Source: a virus. Taken from it: DNA of 64,000 nt. Below are positions 26,722-34,847 of this stretch, piece after piece. Position 1 is the first letter of the stretch. Each line of letters opens with the position of its first letter. The translations under genes and the position numbers were made by a program. The stretch lies in IMG/VR virus record IMGVR_UViG_3300047564_006544, positions 16,005-80,004 of that record; one strand, given 5' to 3'. The notes below the pieces were generated by a model. That model saw only the letters and a program-made list of their open reading frames with translations. It was not told the DNA's origin and searched no databases.

Positions 26722-27049
26722 TTTGTTCCTCAGCAATAGATTCGGTCTCTGTTTCTTTTACAATTTGTGTTGCATACCAAGTGCTTTTAGTACTAAAGTA
26801 ATCAACAACTGAATATAGCGCCCAAGAAAGCACGCTTACTAGCCCACCAACTATTATTGGTGGCGCAATTTCAGATAGAAAACCAAAAAAGAATCCTACC
26901 CAAAATCCAGTACACATTGGACAGTTTATTAGTTTTCCTAGTACCTGAGAAATATTAGATACTTTTTCTCTTAGCTCTTCAAAAATAGCACCAGTAGTTA
27001 TTATTATTGTAATTCCAACTAGCCCTAGGATTATAAGTTCTGTGCTCAT
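26714..27049 (-). CDS. DUF1360-like membrane protein, 111 aa
   Basis: Small inner-membrane protein: an N-terminal hydrophobic helix (residues 4-24), then CPMCTGFWVGFFFGFL, the hallmark of DUF1360, then another hydrophobic segment and an acidic cytoplasmic tail. The role is unknown. No ribosome binding site precedes the ATG; the promoter at 27056-27084 would start transcription at or next to the start codon. Confidence 0.8.
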   Translation of the reverse strand: MSTELIILGLVGITIIITTGAIFEELREKVSNISQVLGKLINCPMCTGFWVGFFFGFLSEIAPPIIVGGLVSVLSWALYSVVDYFSTKSTWYATQIVKETETESIAEEQNE

Positions 27050-27055
27050 GATATT

Positions 27056-27084
27056 AATATACTTTTTTTCTTATTGATAATCAA
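27056..27084 (-). promoter_or_regulatory. Promoter giving a nearly leaderless transcript
   Basis: TTGATT (27079-27084), 17 bp spacer, TATATT (27056-27061). Seven bases after the -10 box is the A of the DUF1360 ATG, so the message would be leaderless or nearly so. Confidence 0.65.
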
Positions 27085-27091
27085 AATATTT

Positions 27092-28132
27092 TTATATTTT
27101 TTCTTTTAATTTTTCATTCAGGGTCTTTTTCATCTGTTGTGCAACGTAGATGTGCTCTGTTTGAGCATGGGGAGAGTCACGAAGCTGAAGATAGTGAATA
27201 AAATCTGGAAGGTAGAATGTGCAGTATAGCTCTGTCATTCTACCTTCTGGCAGAACGTAACGAGCAAATTCTCTGAATCTCTTATACTCATCGTTTGTAA
27301 TTTTTCCATCTTCCTTTGCTTTTTTTGACTCTTTCATTGCCCAATCGTAATCACGAAATGATTCGCTGGTGTTCCTGAATTTTGCCTTGAATGAAAGCTC
27401 ACACCACTTAGCAGTGTCATTTGGTGACAAGTTTGGATCAAATATCTTTCCCATTATTTCCTGTATATCTACATAGGGATGAACCATATCCTGGTTGAGT
27501 GTTCGATACCTTCCGCTGGTCATGTTCCAGCTTCCTGTCCTATGACGAAGCATTTGGACTGCGATGGATAGCGGGCAGCAGATACGCCATGTTGCACGCA
27601 CATGCTCACGCACGGGTGCGTGGTGAACGTCTACCAACTCAACGGTAATCCCTGTCTCTCCAATAAGGCTGGATACATCTGGAGCACCACCGCTATAAGG
27701 CTCTGGTGCCTTAAATCCATCTACCGTTGATGCAAGCAGCGGATCTTGTCCTTCAAAAATCTTCCAGAAGGTTGTGCTCTTATACTCGCCATTCCTATAT
27801 GCAGACTTTGCAATCTTTATGAAGTTAAAGAGATCTGTTGTAATATATGCAACCGATCCATCTTCAGACTGAGAAGACTTTACATATGGAGAGGCAAGGA
27901 ATGGAGCCATTTCCCAATGCTGGTAAGATGCATCTTCTGATTCTTCTGAGGTTGAGAATGAGAAGGTTAAGGTTACCGATTCAAATGGCGAGGTATGATT
28001 ATTTTCAACTAAAAACTTTGTTACACGAATAACCTCTTCATCTGATTTTGCAGCCGCCTTTGATTCATCAAGTGTAGAAACCCAAGCAGAATTTGCAACA
28101 CTTCTTAAATTTCCTGTAATTATTAAATTCAT
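27092..28132 (-). CDS. thyX: Flavin-dependent thymidylate synthase ThyX
   Basis: Makes dTMP from dUMP using FAD, NADPH and methylenetetrahydrofolate. The signature RHRTGSWNMTSGRYR (RHR...S) is near residue 196, and an upstream histidine/glutamate region (NNHTSPFESVTLTFSF) fits the family. At 346 aa it is longer than typical bacterial ThyX, with extra sequence between these blocks. Its ATG overlaps the M16 peptidase stop (TAATG). It supplies thymidylate for phage replication, consistent with the purine enzymes nearby. Confidence 0.95.
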   Translation of the reverse strand: MNLIITGNLRSVANSAWVSTLDESKAAAKSDEEVIRVTKFLVENNHTSPFESVTLTFSFSTSEESEDASYQHWEMAPFLASPYVKSSQSEDGSVAYITTDLFNFIKIAKSAYRNGEYKSTTFWKIFEGQDPLLASTVDGFKAPEPYSGGAPDVSSLIGETGITVELVDVHHAPVREHVRATWRICCPLSIAVQMLRHRTGSWNMTSGRYRTLNQDMVHPYVDIQEIMGKIFDPNLSPNDTAKWCELSFKAKFRNTSESFRDYDWAMKESKKAKEDGKITNDEYKRFREFARYVLPEGRMTELYCTFYLPDFIHYLQLRDSPHAQTEHIYVAQQMKKTLNEKLKEKI

Positions 28133-29331
28133 TATTCCACCTTCTTTGCTACAGCAATAACATTCTTTCCTACAAAAATCTTCTTTGCTGCTGCCATTAC
28201 ATCTTCTGCTGTTACTTTTGAAAGCTTACGGTTTGTTGCTGCAATACTTGGAATCTTCTTCTTCATAAAGTAATGATCTACGCACTTAAGAGCAATTCCT
28301 TCTGCTGACTGCCAGCTTCTATAGATTCCTGTACGCATCTTATTCTTTGAACGCTGGACCTCTTCCTCTGTTGGAAGGGTAGTCATAGCCTTCTGAATCT
28401 CTGCAAGAATGATGCTCTTTGCCTGCTCCATATTCTGTGGTCTAGTTGAGAAGTGGATTGAGAAAGATCCAGATGTACGATCTGTTGAATTACCGGCACC
28501 GATTCCATACACAAGGTTTGCCTTTTCTCTTACCTCTTGAAATAGTCTGCTATCCATACCATCACCAAGAATATTTCCTAGGACTGCCGCTGCATATACC
28601 TCCTTGGAGCCATACTTGAATGAAGGCCAAGCCCAAATAACGTGAGCTTGCTCTAGATCGTTTCTTGGAACCTCTACAGTAAGAGTCTTTTTGACCTTTG
28701 TCTTTTCTGGAGTAAGAAGGAAGTTTGCCTGTCCATCCTGCTCACCAAAGTATTTGGTGATAACTGCCTCTGTCTCTGATTGCTTCATTGGAGCGCAAAC
28801 AGAGATAAGCATATTCTCCTTCTTGTAGAAGGTAGAGAAGAAGTGCTTTAGGTGATCTAGCTGGATTGCATTAATTGACTCTTCTGTTCCAATTACAGGA
28901 CGGGAAAGATAGTTTGAGTAGAACTTGCTTGCAAATTCCTTTCCAAGTGCTCGATTAACAGAGTCATTTCCAGATGCAAGCTCCTCTAGGATTACCTGCT
29001 TTTCCTTGTCAAACTCGGACTCTGGAAAGGCTGGATTTGTAACCATATCATGTAGAATCTCTACTCCAGCCTCAAAGTGATCTACAGGCAGCGTAATAAA
29101 ATATACAACCTCTTCATGTGAGGTATAGGCATTTGAGTCACCGCCATAGAAAGCAATCTGGCGAGAAAGCTCAAAAGAATCGCGAGTAGGAGTACCCTTG
29201 AAGAGAAAGTGCTCAAGGAAATGAGCAGTACCATCTGGCACAGATGCCTCTCGCTCTAATGCCGAACCTGCCTGAAATGCAACCGCAATTGTGGCCAGCT
29301 TTGATGGATTTTTATTGATAATGAACTTCAT
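28132..29331 (-). CDS. M16-family (insulinase/pitrilysin) zinc peptidase
   Basis: Single-unit M16 peptidase, 399 aa. The inverted zinc motif HFLEH is at residues 37-41 (GTAHFLEHFLFKGT) with the distal ligand region in VILEELASGND. The R/Y substrate-binding part occurs near 265 (ANLVYGIGAGNS), as in family members. No signal peptide is visible, so it should act in the cytoplasm or in the virion. Coupled to thyX. Its substrate is unknown; processing of phage proteins is one possibility. Confidence 0.92.
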   Translation of the reverse strand: MKFIINKNPSKLATIAVAFQAGSALEREASVPDGTAHFLEHFLFKGTPTRDSFELSRQIAFYGGDSNAYTSHEEVVYFITLPVDHFEAGVEILHDMVTNPAFPESEFDKEKQVILEELASGNDSVNRALGKEFASKFYSNYLSRPVIGTEESINAIQLDHLKHFFSTFYKKENMLISVCAPMKQSETEAVITKYFGEQDGQANFLLTPEKTKVKKTLTVEVPRNDLEQAHVIWAWPSFKYGSKEVYAAAVLGNILGDGMDSRLFQEVREKANLVYGIGAGNSTDRTSGSFSIHFSTRPQNMEQAKSIILAEIQKAMTTLPTEEEVQRSKNKMRTGIYRSWQSAEGIALKCVDHYFMKKKIPSIAATNRKLSKVTAEDVMAAAKKIFVGKNVIAVAKKVE

Positions 29332-29384
29332 TTTGACTCCCTAAGGATAATACTTAATTTTTTGACTTTTAATAGATACAAAAA

Positions 29385-29414
29385 TAGCCGGGAAGATTTT
29401 AACCTGCCCGGCTA
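29385..29414 (-). terminator. Rho-independent terminator after the VWA gene
   Basis: TAGCCGGG (29385-29392) pairs with CCCGGCTA (29407-29414), followed on the minus strand by TTTTTG. Confidence 0.8.
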
Positions 29415-29423
29415 GTTTTTGGC

Positions 29424-30569
29424 TTACTTCTTCTTCTGTTCGATCATTACCTTCTTGCCGAAGGTAATGTGATTGAAGTGATGCTCGTTAGCCTTAACAC
29501 CACACCACATTACGCGGCACTTTGGCTTTGGAACACCGATACCGAAGCCACCATCGGTCATTACGATTAGACCATCGTAATGCTTTTCGTCTGCCATTCG
29601 GAGAACGGGATCGACATTTGTGCCACCTCGACCGACTATGCCAAGCCTCTTTACCTTCTTCTCAAATGGCTTCGGGTCAGACTTGATCTCATGGTCAAAC
29701 TGAAGCAAGTCCACCTTGACATGGGAGATCATACCGTTCAATTCCTGAAGGAAGTATTCTAGCTCTTGATCGGATACAGAGCCAGAGGTATCAATCGCAA
29801 CAAGAATCTTGCTGGTGTAATCTCGCTTAGAGCCTGGGTCTTTGTAGCCGAAGCGACGGTTAGGACGCATACGGGTTGACTTTCGACCCATCATGATAAT
29901 CTGATTGATGAAGTAACGAACCTCACGCTTCCAATTTACCACAGGCTTGTTTGCAGCGATGATCTGCTGAGCAAGGTTACCGGAAATATCTCCCCAGCCC
30001 TTCTTCTCCTGCTCCTTAATAGCTTGCTCTGCGATATTACGGACCTTCTCCTTGATAATATCGTCGTCGCACTCACCCCACATTTCGTGGTCGTCTACAA
30101 GCTCTCCCTTGCCTTCAAGGGCACCTTCTCCCTTCTCTTCCTCTTCCTTCTTAAGCTTCTCGTAGTACCACTCAGAGGACTCGTTATCTGGAAGCTGGAA
30201 GTTCTTAGGATAGAGGGCACCTTCTGGCAGACCCTCGATATGACAGTTGATTGCCATATCTGCTGCGTAATTGTAGCCCTTCATGTTGTAGTTGAAGTAT
30301 TGATTACGAGAGATATGGTGAAGAAGAACGTGGAGAGCCTCATGCTTAAGGACTGCACGAAGCTGAGTGTAAGTCATCTTCTTCACAAAGTCTGGGTTGT
30401 AGTAAAGAGCGAGGTCAACACGACGAGTAGTGCCGACTGCCATTGTTGGCAAGTCCTTTCGCTCGATCTTGTTCAGATAGAGGAACACAGTACCGTAAAG
30501 AGGATAGAGAAGAACAAGAGTGGAGATTGCGGATTCAAGACTGTCACGCGCAGCACGATCATACGACAT
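29424..30569 (-). CDS. DUF2201-type metallopeptidase/VWA-domain protein
   Basis: 381 aa. The N-terminal half holds HEALH (H76, E77, H80) and AADMAINCHIEG, typical of the predicted metallopeptidase domain DUF2201. A charged linker follows. The C-terminal half is a VWA-like domain with the metal-site motif DTSGSVS near residue 262 and a later MTDGG. Such proteins pair with MoxR ATPases, here the next gene upstream, and the pairs are thought to remodel or mature partner proteins. The DNA is clearly richer in GC than the neighbouring genes, suggesting strong codon selection. Confidence 0.88.
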   Translation of the reverse strand: MSYDRAARDSLESAISTLVLLYPLYGTVFLYLNKIERKDLPTMAVGTTRRVDLALYYNPDFVKKMTYTQLRAVLKHEALHVLLHHISRNQYFNYNMKGYNYAADMAINCHIEGLPEGALYPKNFQLPDNESSEWYYEKLKKEEEEKGEGALEGKGELVDDHEMWGECDDDIIKEKVRNIAEQAIKEQEKKGWGDISGNLAQQIIAANKPVVNWKREVRYFINQIIMMGRKSTRMRPNRRFGYKDPGSKRDYTSKILVAIDTSGSVSDQELEYFLQELNGMISHVKVDLLQFDHEIKSDPKPFEKKVKRLGIVGRGGTNVDPVLRMADEKHYDGLIVMTDGGFGIGVPKPKCRVMWCGVKANEHHFNHITFGKKVMIEQKKK

Positions 30570-30606
30570 AATTTCTCCTTGGAAAGATTGGTGTTGTGTA
30601 AAAAAG

Positions 30607-30641
30607 AATAAGAGGGGGAGGGGACGCCTCCCCCTCTTATT
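30607..30641 (-). terminator. Very strong hairpin between MoxR and VWA genes
   Basis: A perfect 15-bp stem (AATAAGAGGGGGAGG at 30607-30621 against 30627-30641) with a 5-base loop, then TTCTTTTTTA on the minus strand. It probably terminates most MoxR transcripts and lets a fraction through to the VWA gene. Confidence 0.8.
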
Positions 30642-30652
30642 AAGGGTAGACC

Positions 30653-31717
30653 CTAGTTCTTAGAGTCGATACCGTATACCTTGCGGAGAACCTCGCAGAA
30701 ATCTGCATCGGACTGCCAAGGCATAACGATCTTCTTTGTCTTTGGATTGGAGAGGAGAGAAGTCCAGAGGTTAGAAGCAACATCCTTTGGAACCATGCCA
30801 AAGAACTTCTTAAGAGCCTCTGTCTGCTTCTCCTTCATCTTAGCGGCAGAGCGACCTGCAACCTCGTCAATGATGGAGTTAGCGAGTGCAGCGATTACCT
30901 CAATGTCTGAGCAAGCAGCCTCGATCTTTGGCTCCATTTCCTCAAACTTGTCAAGAACATCTGCTGCCTTAAGCTGAGAGAATTCGTTAGTCATGAACTT
31001 CTGGAACATAACTGCGACCTCTCGACCAACCCAGCCCTTAGCGATCTGAGTTACCATACCATCCGTATCATCGGTGAGATTCATAGCGATGATGGTATCG
31101 GAAAGAGCAGACCAAGAACGACGAGAAGGATAGACGCGACCAGACTCGATGTTACCGACTGGTGGATCAAGAAGGTTCTGATTGCGAGCAACAAACTCTA
31201 CAACGGCAGGATGAACCTTCGCGGAACGTGCCCAATCAATCCATTCCTTTGGAGTAGGATCGAAATCGATCATAAACCAACGGTCAAGAAGAGCGGGGTC
31301 CATCTCGACAACATCGTAGTCATCATCGGCGTTAACTGCCGCTACGACACGCCAACCATCGGGAAGCCTCTCACCGTCAAGGCGACGGTCAAGGCAGATC
31401 TCGAATACTGCCTGAAGAACGTCCTTGCTGGCGCGGTTAAGCTCGTCAAAGAAGAGAATACCCTTGCTCTGAGGATCGCGAGGCCACCAGTAAGGCTTGA
31501 GGAAGGTGGTGATACCCTTCTCGGTATCAAGGTGAGGCAGACCCTTAATATCACCAACCTCACACTGAGAAAGGCGAACATCGAAGAAGGCGACACCCTG
31601 ATCGGCGGCAGCCTGCTTGATTACAGAGGACTTGCCAACACCGTGCTTTGCGCGAAGCATGATGGACTTGTCGATTGGCATTTCACGAAGAACACGCTTG
31701 GTATGAGAAACGTTCAT
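30653..31717 (-). CDS. MoxR-family AAA+ ATPase
   Basis: 354 aa. Walker A KHGVGKSS at residues 24-31, Walker B GILFFDELNRASKDV near 86-100, and sensor-like VVAAVNADDDYDVVEMDPALLDRWF. This is the standard MoxR architecture. It is the probable energy-providing partner of the DUF2201/VWA protein downstream. Its promoter and structured leader lie at 31718-31861. GC content is high (34 of 60 bases at 31381-31440), unlike most of the window. Confidence 0.9.
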   Translation of the reverse strand: MNVSHTKRVLREMPIDKSIMLRAKHGVGKSSVIKQAAADQGVAFFDVRLSQCEVGDIKGLPHLDTEKGITTFLKPYWWPRDPQSKGILFFDELNRASKDVLQAVFEICLDRRLDGERLPDGWRVVAAVNADDDYDVVEMDPALLDRWFMIDFDPTPKEWIDWARSAKVHPAVVEFVARNQNLLDPPVGNIESGRVYPSRRSWSALSDTIIAMNLTDDTDGMVTQIAKGWVGREVAVMFQKFMTNEFSQLKAADVLDKFEEMEPKIEAACSDIEVIAALANSIIDEVAGRSAAKMKEKQTEALKKFFGMVPKDVASNLWTSLLSNPKTKKIVMPWQSDADFCEVLRKVYGIDSKN

Positions 31718-31801
31718 GATTTTTTTACTCCGGTAGTTGCGATTATTGAGTTAGAACGATTGTTGACTATTGACTGCTATGGGGCTTTCCCCGTTTCCGT
31801 A

Positions 31802-31821
31802 CCGTGGCAACCTCGCCACGG
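31802..31821 (-). promoter_or_regulatory. Leader hairpin of the MoxR operon
   Basis: CCGTGGC (31802-31808) pairs with GCCACGG (31815-31821). It lies at the very 5' end of the predicted transcript. A second small hairpin (GGGG/CCCC, 31781-31792) follows in the leader of about 100 bases. It may stabilise the message. Confidence 0.55.
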
Positions 31822-31830
31822 CAACCCTAT

Positions 31831-31861
31831 ATCATAGATGGGTGCGATTTTTAGATTTTTT
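31831..31861 (-). promoter_or_regulatory. Class B phage promoter for MoxR-VWA
   Basis: TATGAT (31831-31836), followed by ATAGGG, with AAAAAATCTAAAAA at 31848-31861. The same box, spacing and GCACC between the boxes recur at 40886-40916. The region is also inside an inverted repeat (31834-31842 with 31869-31877). Confidence 0.6.
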
Positions 31862-31876
31862 GAATTTGCCCATCTA

Positions 31877-32188
31877 TCACTTTTCTGAACCGACGCTCTC
31901 TGCATTTTGTAGAGCCTCATTTAAGCTGCCCAACGAAGCGAGAGAGGCTCTTAGCTTAAGGAGATTATCCTTAAGTGACTGAACATCTGGCGACTCAGAA
32001 TCCCATTGTGCCTTGAATTCCTCATATTCTGCTCTTAGACCATCTGTTGTATTCTCCCCGGTTGTCTGTCTAACGCTAAGAGAAGAAACATCTGCTCTTA
32101 GTGCCTGAACTTCTGCCTCTACATTTGATAGCTTTCGGTAAATATCATCTAAAGCATTTCTAAGAAAAAGAAATTGTGAATTGTCCAT
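31877..32188 (-). CDS. Small coiled-coil protein, 103 aa
   Basis: Unknown function. Helical throughout with heptad-like segments (NVEAEVQALRADVSSL; QSLKDNLLKLRASLASL). I chose the ATG at 32188 because AAAGGAGG stands 5 bases upstream. It is driven by the promoters at 32228-32255 and 32349-32376. It resembles a small scaffold or adaptor; no homologue recognised. Confidence 0.75.
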   Translation of the reverse strand: MDNSQFLFLRNALDDIYRKLSNVEAEVQALRADVSSLSVRQTTGENTTDGLRAEYEEFKAQWDSESPDVQSLKDNLLKLRASLASLGSLNEALQNAESVGSEK

Positions 32189-32227
32189 CCGTCCTCCTTT
32201 GTGGGCCACCTTGCCGCCCGCCCCTAT

Positions 32228-32255
32228 AGCTTAACCACCTAGCGGTGAGCGGCAA
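32228..32255 (-). promoter_or_regulatory. Second, weaker class A promoter
   Basis: TTGCCG (32250-32255), 16 bp, TAAGCT (32228-32233), then ATAGGGG. It has the same spacing, GGTG before the -10 box and ATAGGG start region as the other class A sites. It lies within a 7-bp inverted repeat (32211-32217 with 32249-32255). Confidence 0.4.
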
Positions 32256-32257
32256 CC

Positions 32258-32291
32258 TATTTTTTAAATCCAATCTTTTATTTTTTAAATC
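32258..32291. repeat. 13-bp direct repeat in a leader region
   Basis: TATTTTTTAAATC occurs at 32258-32270 and again at 32279-32291, between the two promoters of the 103-aa gene. The whole 32189-32394 gap has no gene; it holds these promoters, repeats and small hairpins. Confidence 0.6.
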
Positions 32292-32348
32292 GGCTTTCTT
32301 TTTGCCGTTGAGTCATTCGCCTTACCCATTCCGGCTGGCGACATTATG

Positions 32349-32376
32349 AATATAGGCACCGAACCGCAGAGGTCAA
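32349..32376 (-). promoter_or_regulatory. Class A promoter (sigma70-like)
   Basis: TTGACC (32371-32376), 16 bp, TATATT (32349-32354), with CGGTG just before the -10 box. A 5-bp stem (32317-32321 with 32337-32341) forms right after the expected start site. Confidence 0.75.
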
Positions 32377-32394
32377 GTGCCATTCTAAAAAACT

Positions 32395-32685
32395 TTATTC
32401 TAACTTCTGAACGCCTAACCCAACGACATGAATCTGGTATCCTTTGTTGTCTAAAATCTCGACTTCCTCCTGGTCTTCCCTTCTGACTACAAGGGTCTTT
32501 TTCTGTATGGGCGTAGGCTTTGATACCTGCTGCTCTTGTGTAGTTGGATCGGCCTGTTTTGCTGCCAAGATAGACTTAAGCTCTTCAAGTTGAGAGTGAA
32601 TCTTTTCAAGCTCTCTTGAAAAGAGACCTATACCACTTTTAAGCTCTATTACTGATTTTATTGTTTCGTTTATTTTGTCGCTCAT
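32395..32685 (-). CDS. Hypothetical coiled-coil protein, 96 aa
   Basis: Unknown. The N-terminal half is a helical segment (SRELEKIHSQLEELKSIL), the middle is Gln/Pro-rich, and the C-terminus is a short beta-like tail (RREDQEEVEILDNKGYQIHVV). It overlaps the end of the IMPDH-like gene by one base, so it is probably coupled to it. Confidence 0.7.
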   Translation of the reverse strand: MSDKINETIKSVIELKSGIGLFSRELEKIHSQLEELKSILAAKQADPTTQEQQVSKPTPIQKKTLVVRREDQEEVEILDNKGYQIHVVGLGVQKLE

Positions 32686-33761
32686 TATACCTTCCTTGTT
32701 CCAAAAGCATGAGACTCAAGGAGTCCAGCGTGGGTTATTCTTATAAACTTAGAGTTTCTTCTAAGCTCTTCAAGACTTGTTGCATTAGCATAAGTCATTC
32801 CAGATCTTAGACCTCCAGCAAATTCTTCTAGTATTGGAGTTACTGATCCTTTTGCTGGAATTCTAGTGGATACTCCTTCTGCACAGGTTAATGGCTTTAA
32901 GCCTCCTCGATGATCTCTCTGAACTTCTGCTGATGCCATGCCTCGATAGACCTTGTATGTTATGCCGGCATTTTCATCGTGGATGGAGGCTCCCGGTGTC
33001 TCGTCGGTAGCAGCAAAAAGACTTCCGCACATTACAGCGTCAGCACCAGCAGCAATTGACTTAACAACATCCGATGGATAGCGAATACCACCATCTGCTA
33101 TAATTGCTATTTTTCTGTGGTTATAAACTGCATTTCTCATATATAGGCACTGCATTATAGAATGAAGAAGTGGTACACCAAATCCTGTCTGAATTCTGGT
33201 AGAGCAGATACTTCCTGATCCTATGCCGACTCTTACTGCATTTACCATTCCTGTGGTTGCAAGAAAATGAAAGCCCTCTCCTGTTGCAACATTTCCTGCG
33301 ATTATATTCACATCTGGTGCAATATCCTTTATTTTTCCAAGCCCATCTGCCATATAAGATGAATGACCATTTGCAACATCAACAAGAACTGCATCAAGCG
33401 GAACAGATGCCCAAAGCTCTTTAAATCTTGCTACCTCATCTTTTCCAAGTCCAACTGCAGCAACCTTTGGAATCTCTCTTTTGTTCGCATCTTCTGCTCT
33501 TACAATAGAGCGAATATTATCGATTTGCTCTGAAGTTGACATAAACCGATGAATAACTCCCATTCCGCCTGCAAGGCCAATTGCTATTGCCATAGCAGAT
33601 TCAGTCACAGTATCCATTGGAGAAGAAATCATTGGTAGTGACATCTTTACTCCAGCAATCTCGGTATCAAGATTTGGAATAGATCTCGATCTTACTTCTG
33701 TAAATGTTGGTACCAAAAGTACATCATCAAATGCTAGAGCTTCAGTAATATTCATAGTCAT
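32685..33761 (-). CDS. IMP dehydrogenase/GMP reductase family enzyme
   Basis: A (beta/alpha)8 enzyme acting on IMP or GMP, 358 aa. The catalytic cysteine lies in GIGSGSICSTR near residue 186; phosphate binding is seen in ADGGIRYPSDVVKSIAAGADAVMCGS; the C-terminal part GGLRSGMTY and ITHAGLLESH is family-typical. It lacks the CBS pair of cellular IMPDH, which explains the short length. Sequence details (GGIRYPSD, SLFAATDETPG) lean to IMPDH rather than GMP reductase, but I cannot separate them safely. With PurA nearby, it suggests the phage steers IMP toward both purines. The start at 33761 has AAAGGAG. Confidence 0.85.
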   Translation of the reverse strand: MTMNITEALAFDDVLLVPTFTEVRSRSIPNLDTEIAGVKMSLPMISSPMDTVTESAMAIAIGLAGGMGVIHRFMSTSEQIDNIRSIVRAEDANKREIPKVAAVGLGKDEVARFKELWASVPLDAVLVDVANGHSSYMADGLGKIKDIAPDVNIIAGNVATGEGFHFLATTGMVNAVRVGIGSGSICSTRIQTGFGVPLLHSIMQCLYMRNAVYNHRKIAIIADGGIRYPSDVVKSIAAGADAVMCGSLFAATDETPGASIHDENAGITYKVYRGMASAEVQRDHRGGLKPLTCAEGVSTRIPAKGSVTPILEEFAGGLRSGMTYANATSLEELRRNSKFIRITHAGLLESHAFGTRKV

Positions 33762-34296
33762 TAAACTCCTTTAGGGAAAATTGTATTTCTTGAGCAAATT
33801 CTTCAGATGTCATATTGGTATATTCTTCAAGACAATAATAAGAATACCAATGATGGGCAACCTCATGGGTTATTATCTGAAAGTTTATAAATGGAGAATT
33901 TTTTGTTAAAACAATTGAATCAACTCCACTATCCGAAGGCCTAGGATCAAAATAACCTAACATATCTTCTTGTAGTGGAAGTTCCGCTGGAACAAGATTA
34001 TCTCTGCTTATTTGGTTAAAGCCAACCTCAAAAAATTCTATTTTTTGATTTATTCTACACGGTGTTATATTTGAATTTATTTCTTTTATTTTTTTCAAGC
34101 TAGCAATAGAGGATACTAATATTCCTCTTTTTGTTAGGGAAACAGAATATCCTGTTTTTTCTTGTCTACGAAAAGAATATTGTACCGTATTTTTTTCGCC
34201 AATCTTAACTACATCATTTTGAATCCAGTCCTGAAATTTAATCTCATCAACTGGATAATAAGCCAGTGCAGATGATATAAGAAAAGTATATAGCAT
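33742..34296 (-). CDS. Secreted HExxH protein, copy 1
   Basis: About 184 aa from the ATG at 34296 (AAGGTGG upstream; the ATG shares a base with the stop of copy 2). An N-terminal hydrophobic signal-like segment ends in ALAY. The motif THEVAHHWY carries HExxH (H144, E145, H148), and a glutamate follows in TSEEFAQEIQ. It is paralogous to the next gene upstream. Predicted zinc peptidase acting outside the cytoplasm. Unknown substrate. Confidence 0.75.
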   Translation of the reverse strand: MLYTFLISSALAYYPVDEIKFQDWIQNDVVKIGEKNTVQYSFRRQEKTGYSVSLTKRGILVSSIASLKKIKEINSNITPCRINQKIEFFEVGFNQISRDNLVPAELPLQEDMLGYFDPRPSDSGVDSIVLTKNSPFINFQIITHEVAHHWYSYYCLEEYTNMTSEEFAQEIQFSLKEFNDYEYY

Positions 34297-34844
34297 TATT
34301 TCCACCTTACCTTTTCTTGTATTGCAATTGCAAACTCTTCTGTACTGACTTTTGTAAACCTATCAAGACAGAATTCAGAATACCAATGGTGGGCTATTTC
34401 ATGCACCATAACTCTGTAATTTGATTTATCATTATGTGATGTAATTACTATTGCATTATATCCTGGCTCATTTGCCCTTGGATCAAAGTATCCCCAAAGT
34501 GAGTCACGGCCAGTTTTACCACCACCTATATATTGAGAAGGAAATCTAGATGGATCATTTAACTGATTTTCTGAAATTTCATATATCTCAATAAAATCAT
34601 CTTTTCCACACTTTTTATCAATTGCTCCTAATGACCGGATTTCTTTAAATGAAGCTAATGTAGAAGAATAAATTGCATCATAAATAAGATTATCATAATA
34701 GCCAGAGTTAGCCTGTCTATATATTTTATACTTAAGATCTATGTTGTGATAAAAGTTATATTCTTCCACCTCTGATTCATTTGGGAAGCTAATTCCTTCA
34801 ACCGGTTCATAAGCTAGAGCAAATCCGGCCATTAGAAGAAACAT
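34296..34844 (-). CDS. Secreted HExxH protein, copy 2
   Basis: 182 aa, paralogue of the gene downstream (shared: P-V-[DE]-x-I-x-F near the N-terminus, GYFDPR, and [IV]xHE[IV]AHHWYS). Short signal-like start MFLLMAGFALAY. HEIAH at H148, E149, H152, followed by STEEFAIAIQ. AGGAG precedes the start. The tandem pair looks like a duplication with considerable divergence. Predicted secreted metallopeptidase. Confidence 0.75.
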   Translation of the reverse strand: MFLLMAGFALAYEPVEGISFPNESEVEEYNFYHNIDLKYKIYRQANSGYYDNLIYDAIYSSTLASFKEIRSLGAIDKKCGKDDFIEIYEISENQLNDPSRFPSQYIGGGKTGRDSLWGYFDPRANEPGYNAIVITSHNDKSNYRVMVHEIAHHWYSEFCLDRFTKVSTEEFAIAIQEKVRWK

Positions 34845-34847
34845 TTT

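Noticed and set aside
30024-30611. 195-aa open frame on the plus strand
   Set aside because: It is antisense to the well-supported VWA gene, has no ribosome binding site or family resemblance, and follows from that gene's codon bias.
31211-31837. 208-aa open frame on the plus strand
   Set aside because: Antisense to MoxR and through its promoter and leader; the composition is that of a mirrored GC-rich gene.
32189-32394. GC-rich gene-free stretch considered as a tRNA or small RNA
   Set aside because: No cloverleaf, TTCGA-like loop or acceptor end could be drawn; promoters, a leader and hairpins account for it.
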